NCBI GenBank assembly: GCA_900491605.1
Contig: UESW01003878.1
Coordinates: 988,920-1,052,919, forward strand
Length of the DNA stretch: 64,000 nucleotides
Source: Calamus simplicifolius
Lineage: Eukaryota; Streptophyta; Magnoliopsida; Arecales; Arecaceae
Reading direction: 5' to 3'
Below are positions 42,570-53,293 of the stretch, in pieces. A program made the position numbers and the translations under genes. The notes below the pieces were generated by a model. That model was not told the DNA's origin and made no database searches. It worked only from the letters and a program-made list of their open reading frames with translations. Positions within the stretch are counted from its first letter, which is position 1; each line of letters starts with the position of its first letter.

Positions 42570-45500
42570 GAGGAAACCTCACGACACCCAAGGATGATTT
42601 GGATTTCGGCCGAAACTCCTTCGCGACACCCCACTTGAAACCTCACGACACCCTAGCATCAATGCTACGACACCCGTGCTTAGAATTGACCACAGAGAGA
42701 ATCCCCGCGACACCCCAGGAGAATTGGATTTCGGCCGAAACTCCTTCGAGACACCCCTGTTGAAAGCTCACGACACCCTAGATTTAAGGCGACGACACCC
42801 GTGCTTAGAACTGACCATGGAGAGAATCCCCGTGACACCCCAGAAGAATTGGATTTCGGCCGAAACTCCTTCGAGACACCCCTGTTGAAAGCTCACGACA
42901 CCCTAGCTTTAAGGCGACGACACCCGTGCTTAGAACTGACCGCGCAGAGAATCCCCGCGACATCCCAGGAGAATTGGATTTCGGCCGAAACTCCTTCGAG
43001 ACACCCCTGTTGAAAGCTCACGACACCCTAGCTTTAAGGCGACGACACCCGTGCTTAGAACTGATCACGTAGAGAACCCCCGCGACACCCCTTATCGAAT
43101 TCGGCCGAAACTCCTTCGCGACACCCCAGTTGAAATCTCACGACACCCTAGCACCAATGCCATGACACCTGTGCTTAGAACTGACCGCGCAGAGAATCCC
43201 CGCGACACCCCAGGAGAATTGGATTTCGGCCGAAACTACTTCGAGACGCCCCTGTTGAAAGCTCACGACACCCTAGCTTTAAGGCGACGACACCCATGCT
43301 TAGAACTGATCACGGTGAGAATACCCGCAACACCCCTTATCGAATTCAGCCGAAACTCCTTCGCGACACCCCAGTTGAAATCTCATGACACCCTAGCACC
43401 AATGCTACGACACCAGTGCTTAGAACTGACCGCGCGGAGAATCCCCGCGACACCCCAGGGAGAATTGGATTTTGGCCGAAACTCCTTCGAGACACCCCTG
43501 TTGAAAGCTCACGACACCCTAGCTTTAAGGCGATGACACCCGTACTTAGAACTGATCACGGAGAGAACCCCCGCGACACCCCTTGTCGAATTCGGCCGAA
43601 ACTCCTTCGTGACACCCCAGTTGAAATCTCATGACACCCCAACACCAATGCTACGACACCCGTGCTTAGAACTGATCGCGTGGAGAATCCCCGCGACACC
43701 CCAGGGAGAATTGGATTTCGGCCGAAACTCCTTCGAGACACCCCTGTTGAAAGCTCACGACACCCTAGCTTTAAGGCGATGACACCCGTGCTTAGAATTG
43801 ATCATGTAGAGAACCCCCACGACACCCCTTATTGAATTCGGCCGAAACTCCTTCGCGACACCCCAGTTGAAATCTCACGACACCCTAGCACCAATGCCAT
43901 GACACCCGTGCTTAGAACTGACCGCGCGGAGAATCCCCACGACACCCCAGGAGAATTGGATTTCGGTCGAAACTACTTCGAGACACCCCTGTTGAAAGCT
44001 CACGACACCCTAGCTTTAAGGCGACGACACCCGTGCGTAGAACTGATCACGGTGAGAATACCCGCGACACCCCTTGTCGAATTCAGCCGAAACTCCTTCG
44101 CGACACCCCAGTTGAAATCTCATGACACCCTAGCACCAATGCTACGACACCCATGCTTAGAACTGACCGCGCGGAGAATCCCCGCGACACCCCAGGGAGA
44201 ATTGGATTTCGACCGAAACTCCTTCGAGACACCCCTGTTGAAAGCTCACGACACCCTAGCTTTAAGGCGACGACACCCGTGCTTAGAAATGATCACGGAG
44301 AGAACCCCCGCGACACCCCTTGTCGAATTCGGCCGAAACTCCTTCGTGACACCCCAGTTGAAATCTCATGACACCCCAGCACCAATGCTACGACACCCGT
44401 GCTTAGAACTGACCGCGCAGAGAATCCCCGTGACACCCAGGGAGAATTGGATTTCGGCCGAAACTCCTTCGAGACACCCCTGTTGAAAGCTCACGACACT
44501 CTAGCTTTAAGGCGACGACACCCATGCTTAGAACTGATCACGTAGAAAACCCCGCGACACCCCTTATCGAATTCGGCCGAAACTCCTTCGCGACACCCCA
44601 GTTGAAATCTCACGACACCCTAGCACCAATGTCATGACACCCGTGCTTAGAACTGACCGCGCGAGAATCCCCGCGACACCCCAGGAGAATTGGATTTTGG
44701 TCGAAACTACTTCGAGACATCCCTGTTGAAAGCTCACGACACCCTAGCTTTAAGGCGATGACACCCGTGCTTAGAACTGATCACGGTGAGAATACCCGCG
44801 ACACCCCTTGTTGAATTCAGCCGAAACTCCTTCGCGACACCCCAGTTGAAATCTCATGACACCCTAGCACCAATGCTATGACACCCGTGCTTAGAACTGA
44901 CCGCGCAGAGAATCCCCGCGACACCCTAAGGAGAATTGGATTTCGGCCGAAACTCCTTTGAGACACCACTGTTGAAAGCTCACGACACCCTAGCTTTAAG
45001 GCGACGACACCCGTGCTTAGAACTGATCACGGAGAGAACCCCCGCGACACCCCTTGTCGAATTCGGCCGAAACTCCTTCGTGACACCCCAGTTGAAATCT
45101 CATGACACCCCAGCACCAATGCTACGACACCCGTGCTTAGAACTGACCGCGCGGAGAATCCCCGCGACACCCCAGGGAGAATTGGATTTCGGCCGAAACT
45201 CCTTCGAGACACCCCTGTTGAAAGCTCACGACACCCTAGCTTTAAGGCGACGACACCCGTGCTTAGAACTGATCACGGAGAGAACCCCCGCGCACCCCTT
45301 ATCGAATTCGACCGAAACTCCTTCGCGACACCCCAGTTGAAAACTCATGACACCCTAGCACCAATGCTACGACACCCGTGCTTAGAACTGACCGCACGGA
45401 GAATCCCCGCGACACCCCAGGAGAATTGGATTTCAGCCGAAACTCCTTCGAGACATCCCTGTTGAAAGCTCACGACACCCTAGCTTTAAGGCGATGACAC

Positions 45501-45710
45501 CCGTGCTTAGAACTGATCACGGTGAGAATCCCCGCGACACCCCAGGAGGATTGGATTTAGGCCGAAAATCCTTCGCGAAACCCCAGTTGAAACCTCACGA
45601 TACCCTAACACCAATGCTACGACACACGTGCATTAACAGTGAACCCACGGGTATCGTCACCTTAAAGCTAGGGTATCGTGAGATGATAACTGGGGTGTCG
45701 TATTGTTTTA
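42570..45710 (-). repeat. MULE left satellite arm, about 122-bp unit with higher-order periods
   Basis: About 25 units, each of four roughly 30-bp subunits beginning CGACACCC, with GATTTCGGCCGAAACTCCTT as a landmark. The CCAGGGAGAATTGG landmark recurs about every 245 bp (43456, 43702, 43947, 44192). The GGTGAGAATACCCGC variant recurs about every 735-738 bp (about 43307, 44045, 44780), so there is a six-unit higher-order repeat. Open frames such as ENPRDTPG... are artefacts. Confidence 0.92.
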
Positions 45711-45806
45711 ACCTTCGTGTCCTAAATCCTAATCCTTTGTCAGCATATATTGACAACTAAATCTATGGATATCATTGTTCATGACTGCGTGCCTATATTT
45801 TCACAG

Positions 45807-47101
45807 TTGATGCTGAAATTGTAGATCAGAAAGAAATCGATAACACTCCCGGCCGTGCACCTTCACCCGTCGCTCCAAATGCAGTGGATGATATTGTAGT
45901 TCCTCAAACTGGAATGGAATTCAATTCAGCAGATGATGTATATACGTTCTACAATGGATATGCGAAACGAGTTGGTTTTGGAATCACAACAGTGTGTAGC
46001 AGGGACAACAACAAAAAACAACTTTGCTTCAAGCACCTGGCGTGTTGGAGGCAAGGAAAATCTTGAAAATCAGAGAAGAGTATGAATCATAGGGATACTG
46101 GGAAAGTTGATTGTATGGCATCCATAAAAGCAAGACTGAATGCTACAAGTGGTAAGTGGATATTGGATGAGGTTTCTCTAGAACATAACCATGGGATGTC
46201 CATAACATCAACTGGTTATCTACGGTCGCATAGGAGGATCAGCACACCAGAGAAGGCAGAGATCATCAATTTACATGCCGTGAATGTTCCGATGACTCAG
46301 ATATACTCTGCCATAGCAAGGAGAAAAGGGGGCAGAAGACAATTGGATTTCACCGAGAAGGATGCTCGTAACTTTATTTGTCGCGAACGTCAGTCTAAGC
46401 TGAAAGAAGGAGATGCTCAGTCGATGGTAATTCATTTCGCTGAAATGCAACTCAGAAATCCCAATTTCTTCTATTCCTTAGACCTCAATGATAATGGTCA
46501 TCTGAGGTCTGTCTTCTGGATTCATCCAAGGTCAAGATTGGCATGCACATACTTCGATGATGTTCTAAGCTTTGACTCAACGTACTTGACAAATAGATAT
46601 CAAATGCCTTTTTGTCCATTCGTTGGGGTCAACCATCATGGACAGTCCACCTTGCTTGGATGCACATTGTTGTCTGATGAGAGTACTGAGACATATAAAT
46701 GGGTTTTTCAGTCATGGCTGGATGCAAATGGTGGTCAAGCACCTATTTCCATAATAACTGACCAAGATAAGGCAATCGAGGCTGCTGTCAAAGAAGTTTT
46801 TCCTAACACACGACATCGATTTTGTCTTTGGCATATATTGAAGAAGATACCTGAAAAGATTGGCCACATTTGCACGGCAAATCCTAAGTTTATGGTTGAT
46901 TTCGATGAGGCGATATATGATTCATTGACCATACAGTCATTCGAGGAAAGGTGGGCACATGTTATGGAGAAATATAAAGAATGCAAGTCTATAGATTGGT
47001 TCAATGTCCTTTACGAATGTCCTTTAAGAATGCAAGTCTATAAAGAATGCAAGAATTTCAACTGGGGTGTTGCGAAGGATTTACGGTCAATGTTGAACTA
47101 G
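45807..47101 (+). pseudogene. FAR1/FHY3-type MULE transposase, truncated
   Basis: One frame runs from a likely splice acceptor (TTTTCACAG|TT, 45806) to TAA... at 47101, interrupted by one TGA at 46064. FAR1 DNA-binding domain: GMEFNSADDVYTFYNGYAKR, then VDCMASIKARLN and LEHNHGMS. MULE transposase core: RLACTYFDDVLSFDSTYLTN, FVGVNHHGQSTLLGCTLLSD, ISIITDQDKAIEAAVKEVFP and NTRHRFCLWHILKKIPEKIG. DST and TDQD carry the first two catalytic Asp residues. After WFNVLYECPL the frame runs into the right satellite arm (NFNWGVAKDLRS is repeat sequence), so the C-terminal part and zinc finger (SWIM) are missing. There is no ATG in the first exon; an upstream exon would be needed. Confidence 0.85.
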
Positions 47102-49330
47102 GGTATCGCGGGGATTCTCTATGTGATCAGTTTTAAGTAAGGGTGTCGTTTCCTTAAAGCTAGGGTGTCGTGATATTTCAACTGGGGTGTCACGAAGGAT
47201 TTACGATCGAATTTGACTAGGGTGTCGCCGAAGACTCTCTATGTGGTCATTTGTAAGCACGGGTGTCGTCACCGTAAAGCTAGGATGTCATGGGATTTCA
47301 ACTGGGTGTCGCGAAGGATTTACGGTCGAATTCGAACTAGGGTGTCACTGGGATTCTCTATGTGGTCAGTTTTAAGTAAGGGTGTCGTTTTCTTAAAGCT
47401 AGGGTGTCGTGATATTTCAACTGGGGTGTCGCGAAGGATTTACGGCCGAATTTGACTAGGGTGTCGCCGAAGACTCTCTATGTGGTCATTTGTAAGCACG
47501 GGTGTCATCGCCCTAAAGCTAGGGTGTCGTGGGATTTCAACTGGGGTGTCGCGAAGGATTTACGGCCGAATTTGAACTAGGGTGTCACTGGGATTATCTC
47601 CGTGGTCAGTTTTAAGCACGGGTGTCGTCTCCTTAGAGCTAGGGTGTCGTGAGATTTCAACTGGGGTGTCGCGAATGATTTTCGGCCGAATTCCACAGGA
47701 CTGTCACGGGGATTCTCTCCGTGGTCAGTTTTAAGCATGGGTGTCGTCACCCTAAAGCTAAGGTGTCATGATATTTCGACTGGGGTGTCGCGAAGGATTT
47801 ACGGCCGAATTCGACTAGGGTGTCGCCGAAGACTCTCTATGTAGTTATTTGTAAGCACGGGTGTCGTCGTCCTAAAGCTAGGGTGTCGTGGGATTTCAAC
47901 TAGGGTGTCGCGAAGGATTTACGGTCGAATTCGAACTAGGGTGTCGCTGGAATTATCTCCGTGGTCAGTTTTAAGCACGGGTGTCATCTCCTTAGAGCTA
48001 GGGTGTCGTGAGATTTCAACTGGGGTGTCGCGAATGATTTTCGGCCGAATTCTACAGGGGTGTCGCAGGGATTTTCTCCGTGGTCGGTTTAAAGCACGGG
48101 TGTAGTCGCCCTAAAGCTAGGGTGTCCTGATATTTCGACTGGGGTGTCGTGAAGGATTTACGGTCAAATTCGACTAGGGTGTCACCGAGGACTCTCTATG
48201 TGGTCATTTGTAAGCACGGGTGTCATCGCCCTAAAGCTAGGGTGTCGTGGGATTTCAACTGGGGTGTCGCGAAGGATTTACGGCCGAATTCGAACTAGGG
48301 TGTCGCTGGGATTATCTCCGTGGTCAGTTTTAAGCACGGGTGTCGTCTCCTTAGAGCTAGGGTGTCGTGAGATTTCAACTGGGGTGTCGCGAATGATTTT
48401 CGACCGAATTCCACAGGGGTGTCGCGGGGATTTTCTCCGTGGTCAGTTTAAAGCACGGGTGTCGTCGCCCTAAAGCTAGGGTGTCGTGATATTTCGACTG
48501 GGGTGTCGCGAAGGATTTACGGTCGAATTCGACTAGGGTGTCGCCGGGGACTCTCTATGTGGTCATTTGTAAGCACGGGTGTCATCGCCCTAAAGCTAGG
48601 GTGTCGTGGGATTTCAACTGGGGTGTCGCGAAGGATTTACGACCGAATTCGAACTAGGGTGTCGCTGGGATTATCTCTGTGGTCAGTTTTAAGCACGGGT
48701 GTCGTCTCCTTAGAGCTAGGGTGTCGTGAGATTTCAACTGGGGTGTCGCGAATGATTTTCGGCCGAATTCCACAGGGGTGTCGCGGGGATTCTCTCCGTG
48801 GTCAGTTTTAAGCACGGGTGTCGTCGCCCTAAAGCTAGGGTGTCGTGATATTTCGACTGGGGTGTCGCGAAGGATTTATGGCCGAATTCAACTAGGGTGT
48901 CGCCGAAGACTCTCTATGTGGTCATTTGTACGCACGGGTGTCGTTGCCCTAAAGCTAGGGTGTCGTGGGATTTCAACTGGGGTGTCGCGAAGGATTTACG
49001 GCCGAATTCGAACTAGGGTGTCGCTGGGATTATCTCCGTGGTCAGTTTTAAGCACGGATGTCGTCTCCTTAGAGCTAGGGTGTCGTGAGATTTCAACTGG
49101 GGTGTCGCGAATGATTTTCGGCTGAATTCCACAGGGGTGTCGCGGGGATTCTCTCTGTGGTCAGTTTTAAGCACGGGTGTCGTCTCCTTAGAGCTAGGGT
49201 GTCGTGAGATTTCAACTGGGGTGTCGTGAAGGATTTACGGCCGAATTTGAACTCGGGTGTCGCTGGGATTCTCTCCGTGGTCAGTTTTAAGCACGGGTAT
49301 CGCAGCATTGGTACTAGGGTGTCGCAGTAT
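47045..49330 (+). repeat. MULE right satellite arm, 120-bp unit, 360-bp higher-order repeat
   Basis: About 19 units of four 30-bp subunits (AGGGTGTCG, GGGGTGTCGCGAAGGATTTA, ...), reverse orientation relative to 42570-45710. The variant GATATTTCGACTGG recurs at about 47768, 48129, 48489 and 48848, a 360-bp trimer. The array begins inside the transposase frame. Confidence 0.92.
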
Positions 49331-49497
49331 TTGGCTTCCCCACACTCTCTTCATTGATGGTTTCTGTTCACGAGAGGGGCGAGGTACTCCTGGGTGTTTG
49401 CTGCCATTCGCTCTTATCTTGTTGAAACCCACGACACCCTAGTAGAAAACCCTATCGTCAAGATCATAAACCACAACAACCTCATAACGAAAGAATG

Positions 49498-49907
49498 TTT
49501 TGTGCTGCGGATGACATTTCCTCCAGAAGTTTTTGTACAAAGACTCCAGTAGCCAGGTTTTCCAGCCTCAAAGCTGAAATATTTTCTTTCGACCGACTCT
49601 CAGAGCGAGGGCGACGGTTCGTGCTCAACTGATTCCGGTGATGCATCCGAAATCCAGAGCGAAGGGGAAGAAAGGGGAAGAAAGAGAGTTCTTCTTGCAC
49701 AGATGAAATTCAACGTAAAATGGCGCTAGGATGGAGGGAAAGGGCATTTTCATCCGCACGCTAATTTTAAAAAAAGTGAACTGCTTTAAATGCCCGTCAC
49801 GTTCAGAACGTTACATCGTAGCAGGGCCATACCGTCCGGCATCGTCATCCACGTAGGCTCCATGTGGACCAATCAGAAGAGGCGGTGCAGCCCACGTAGG
49901 CCTTGCT
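49498..49907 (-). repeat. MULE right terminal inverted repeat
   Basis: Reverse complement of 40803-41203, ending ...CCCACGTAGGCCTTGCT. Confidence 0.9.
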
Positions 49908-50721
49908 TTTACACCGTATAATCGGTTATGTCGTTGTCGATTTAAATTATAAAAAAATCTTGCTGCACCGTATATGGACCATCAGGTGTTGCACCATATA
50001 TGCATATCAAAAATAAAAATAATATTTTTATTTTTAACATGCATACATTTATCGTATATTAATCAGGATTTGCATCGCATTCGGTGCACAAAATTTTTTT
50101 CTTAAATTATTTCGTATAATAAAAATTGAAATCAGAAGAGATTTGTTGTATCAAGGACGATATAGCAAGTAAGCATAAGGTATGCCAATTGGCCGCTCGC
50201 GCATATCACTGCACGTGTTGAGGCCCAATGGGACTTATTGTGGATAGCACGCTTGGCGGTACAAGCACGATCAATTCGTGCATCCGATTCGCACTTATTG
50301 CATCATCTTCTAATGCAATAATTCTTTTTCTTCGAAAAGACTTGCTGCACTATTCTTTAGTGTAGCAAGTGCGCATCGAACATGCGGATTGACCGCGCAC
50401 CCATTGTGCCATGCATACCGAGGCCCAATGGTTCTTAGCGCGCATCGGATGCATGAATTTGAATCCGATGCCCATCGTATGCGTGATGGCATGGGCCTGC
50501 AGCTTCGTGCCTAAGGTATGCTTACTGCATTAAAGGATGGTACAGTAAAACTTTTTCTTTTTTCTATTGGAATCAGCTCTTGAGCCTGGTCCATGAAGCA
50601 GGGTAGGGTGGTGCAGCAAAACTTTTTCCTTTTCCAATTGGAAACAGCTCTTGGGCCTGGCCCATGAAGCAGGGCGGTAAGTGGGCCATCATTGTTAACA
50701 TACGAATCGAGTTCATTCCTA
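49906..50721 (+). repeat. 817-bp direct repeat, right copy
   Basis: Same sequence and orientation as 39955-40771, ending GTTCATTCCTA. The next base begins the 5' region of the gene at 50902-53293. Confidence 0.9.
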
Positions 50722-50901
50722 TACCATAGTTGTCCGCCCAGCAGTTGCTGTCCGAGCTCCGACCCGTCAGCTCCTCCTTGAAGGAAACCCAAAACCCTTC
50801 TTTCCCTCTCTGTTCGTCAAACCTAAGACCTCGAACGCCCTCCTTTTGCTTCGGCTTCTTCTTAGTTAACTCGACGGCGAATCGCAGCGACACCAGAGAA
50901 A

Positions 50902-50963
50902 TGGCGCCTAACACTCTCTTCCCCCTCTCCTCCCATCTTTCTCCATCTATCTCTTGGTTCTAA
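50902..50963 (+). CDS. Upstream ORF (20 codons) in the 5' leader
   Basis: ATGGCGCCTAACACTC... ends TAA at 50961-50963. It precedes the main ATG at 51005. It could reduce translation of the main frame; inference only. Confidence 0.4.
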
Positions 50964-51004
50964 ACGCCATTTGCCCTGGAGCTTCTAATCTCCATCCAGC
51001 CCTG

Positions 51005-51558
51005 ATGCCGGCCATCGCGCGAGGAGTTTCCCGAAGGGGTAACCTTTTTTCTCTCCCCTTCTTTTCTTTGCTCTCTAGTTCGATGCTTGTAGTGGTAGTA
51101 GTATAGTTTTGATGACAAAAGCTTCGACAAATGAAGAACCCTATTGGGACCTTTATGATCCTCCGAAAGAGTTATATGGTATGTGTCGCCAAAACCTTCG
51201 CATTGCAATAAAGTTCTTAAAATGTACTCTTGACTCTTCAAAACATTGGAAGATGCCCTGCTGATGTGAGGTAGGATATGTGTTGAATCTTCTTTGATGC
51301 TCTTGATTTACTGAATAGATGAAGATTGTCTGATTTAAATTTCATGCCTGCTTCCTTTCTTTTTGTGTATCTATTGGTGGTCTTTACTCTTTATAGTGCT
51401 TTAGTGATGAAGGGAGCTTTGATTGTGGGAGATAAAAGGAAGGAGTATTGTCATCTTTTATGGACAATATGTGCAATTCAATTTGTCCGAAAAAATGATT
51501 AATAACATTTATTTCAGGATAATAAGATAAAAGATAAGATATATGGATTTTTACGGGC

Positions 51559-51598
<40 letters not shown>

Positions 51599-53293
51599 CT
51601 TTGAGTCGTTATTATCATATTCTATTGTGAAAGTAAAAATGTGCAAAGTCAATTGAAAATAATAAAGCCTAGCAGTGCCCTCGATGAATGACATTTATAC
51701 TTAGATGCTTCTTCATTAGCTTTCATCATAAAACAGCTTGAAAAAGATAGCCTACAAGTTCCATGCATCTACATGTATTTGAATCTTCCCTTTTAACCAC
51801 TCCTTCAAATTAAGGGCCAAATTCTCCATAATTCTATGTTTTTCTGTCCTTATCTTGAACTAATCTACAATCTATTAAAATATCTTATGCTGCCTTCACA
51901 GGACATGAGTGTCATGAGCACTTCTGTTGGAAAACAAAATTCAAAAAATATTAAAATTGTCTTAATATTATTTTCAACTGGATTGACTACTTTTAGAGGA
52001 AGTAAAAGCATATCAGCAGAAAAGGAAAAGTACATGTTGGACATCTTGACACTATATGCATGTTCCTTTTATCAAAACTCAGGGACATCAGAGTAGGGAT
52101 TGCTTGTGATAGACATACACGTGCGCATGCACGCACTCACATGATCTCCTCTATTTGTCATCCATCTTTACATCTATCCTTTTACCAGTCTTCTGGTTGG
52201 CGCGTGCGCATGCACACACATGTTCTTCTCTATTTGTTATCCATCTTTACATCTATCCTTTTACCAGTCTTCTGGTTGGCGTCTTTTTTTCTTTCTGGCT
52301 TCTTTGTTTGTTTCCTCTTATTTGTTTTGGTATATGCTGAAGATCTTTTCCCTTCATATTCATCTTTGAATCCACCTAGTTATCATTCTTTATCAGTTCC
52401 TTACCTTTGCCTTGTGAAAATGTTTCATAGTTATCATACGCATCTTTCATTATATAAATTGAAAATGTTTCCACTTCTCACATTATCTTGTGGTTTGAAT
52501 ACATTATATTCTAGTTATCGCGGTTCCTTCATCTTACCACTGAAATGGATAGGTTATTTAAATTTCATCTTTTGTTTCTTCATATGCTTCTTTCAACTCC
52601 TTTTAGATGAATTGATGTTGAGGCTCAGCGTCTATGTTATACATTTTTCATAATTAACTTCAACAACAACAACAAAACCTTAATCTGAAACTAGTTCGGA
52701 TCGGCTACATCAATCCTTTTTTTTCTCCAATCTGCTAAGTTTCGAGTCATATTTTCAGTAAGATGCACATTTTTTCACAATTAACCTAGGACAATAATTT
52801 TAACTGACTTGACATGTGGATATCCTACCATCCAAAATTTCCACTATACAATAGTATGACTTCTTCAGTGTTTCCAGAGTGAAACAAAACGCATTATTCT
52901 TTGTACAGAGGAGTTTGCTATTAAATTATGTCTAACTTCTTTGCCTTGATTGTGAGCACAAATAATTTCTCTTTTCTGTATATTTGACAGCATTTATTGG
53001 GACATATGGTGCATTGCTCAAGTCAAATGTCCAAGGGCGAGGAAAATCATTTGCTGCTTCAGTTCCCTCTGGTTCATATAAACCCCAGAAAGGCCAGAAA
53101 AAATCAAAAGAAGAAAGACGTGCTATGATAGAGTCCTTTGTTGACAAGTGAGACCGCATTCTTAGTTGCCAGTTATTTCCACTATTTTGATAAGCCTTTA
53201 AAACTCTTGTAAACTGCTAGTTAACAAAGTTTAATTTCTTGTCTAAAAATGAGGTATAGGACATCTCTTGCAGGAAAAATGCCTAACATTTAA
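51005..53293 (+). CDS. Plant protein with SKEERRAMIESFV motif (AT3G52170-like), 5' exons
   Basis: Exon 1 51005-51038 (MPAIARGVSRR, donor G|GTAACC), exon 2 52991-53147 (acceptor TTTGACAG, donor AA|GTGAG) and probable exon 3 53254-53293 join in phase. Exon 2 reads AFIGTYGALLKSNVQGRGKS, FAASVPSGSYKPQKGQKK, SKEERRAMIESFVDK. Exon 3 reads YRTSLAGKMPNI and then TAA. The KSKEERxxMxESFVxKY...GKFP pattern recalls a plant family annotated as DNA-binding (AT3G52170-like), usually several hundred residues with an organelle-type N-terminus. The early TAA means exon 3 is wrong, or the gene is truncated here; later exons were not found before 64000. An alternative first exon MTKASTNEEPYWDLYDPPKE (51112-51180, donor ATG|GTATGT) joins in the same phase. 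Confidence 0.5.
51563..51597 (+). repeat. (CT) microsatellite
   Basis: About 17 CT dinucleotides in the intron of the preceding gene. Confidence 0.95.
52118..52282 (+). repeat. 79-bp tandem duplication
   Basis: CTCTATTTGTCATCCATCTT... to ...CTTCTGGTTGGCG starts at 52149 and repeats at 52228, each preceded by a GCGCATGCACxCAC tract. Confidence 0.85.
52661..52772 (+). mobile_element. Au-SINE-like or RTE LINE 3'-end fragment
   Basis: CAACAACAACAACAAAACCT followed by ACTAGTTCGGATCGGCTACA and TCAATCC matches the characteristic 3' region shared by plant RTE LINEs and Au-type SINEs ('...GGTCGGCTACATGAATCC'). Confidence 0.55.

Larger units (their letters stand above)
40803..49907 (+). mobile_element. 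MULE (FAR1-type Mutator-like element) with satellite arms, 9.1 kb
   Basis: Terminal inverted repeats of about 400 bp (40803-41203 and 49498-49907, outer end AGCAAGGCCTACGTGGGCTG) enclose two inverted GTGTCG satellite arms, a small coiled-coil cassette and a central FAR1/MULE transposase fragment. Long TIRs and this transposase type define MULEs. I do not find a clean 9-bp target duplication: the right flank runs directly into the 817-bp repeat and the left has 31 bp between. Transposase truncation implies it is now non-autonomous. Confidence 0.82.

Noticed and set aside
43051..49125. Frames such as ENPRDTPG and STGVSRRIYGRI repeats
   Set aside because: Translations of the MULE satellite arms.
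42570..49330. CRISPR-like regularly spaced repeats
   Set aside because: Contiguous tandem satellite without unique spacers in plant nuclear DNA.
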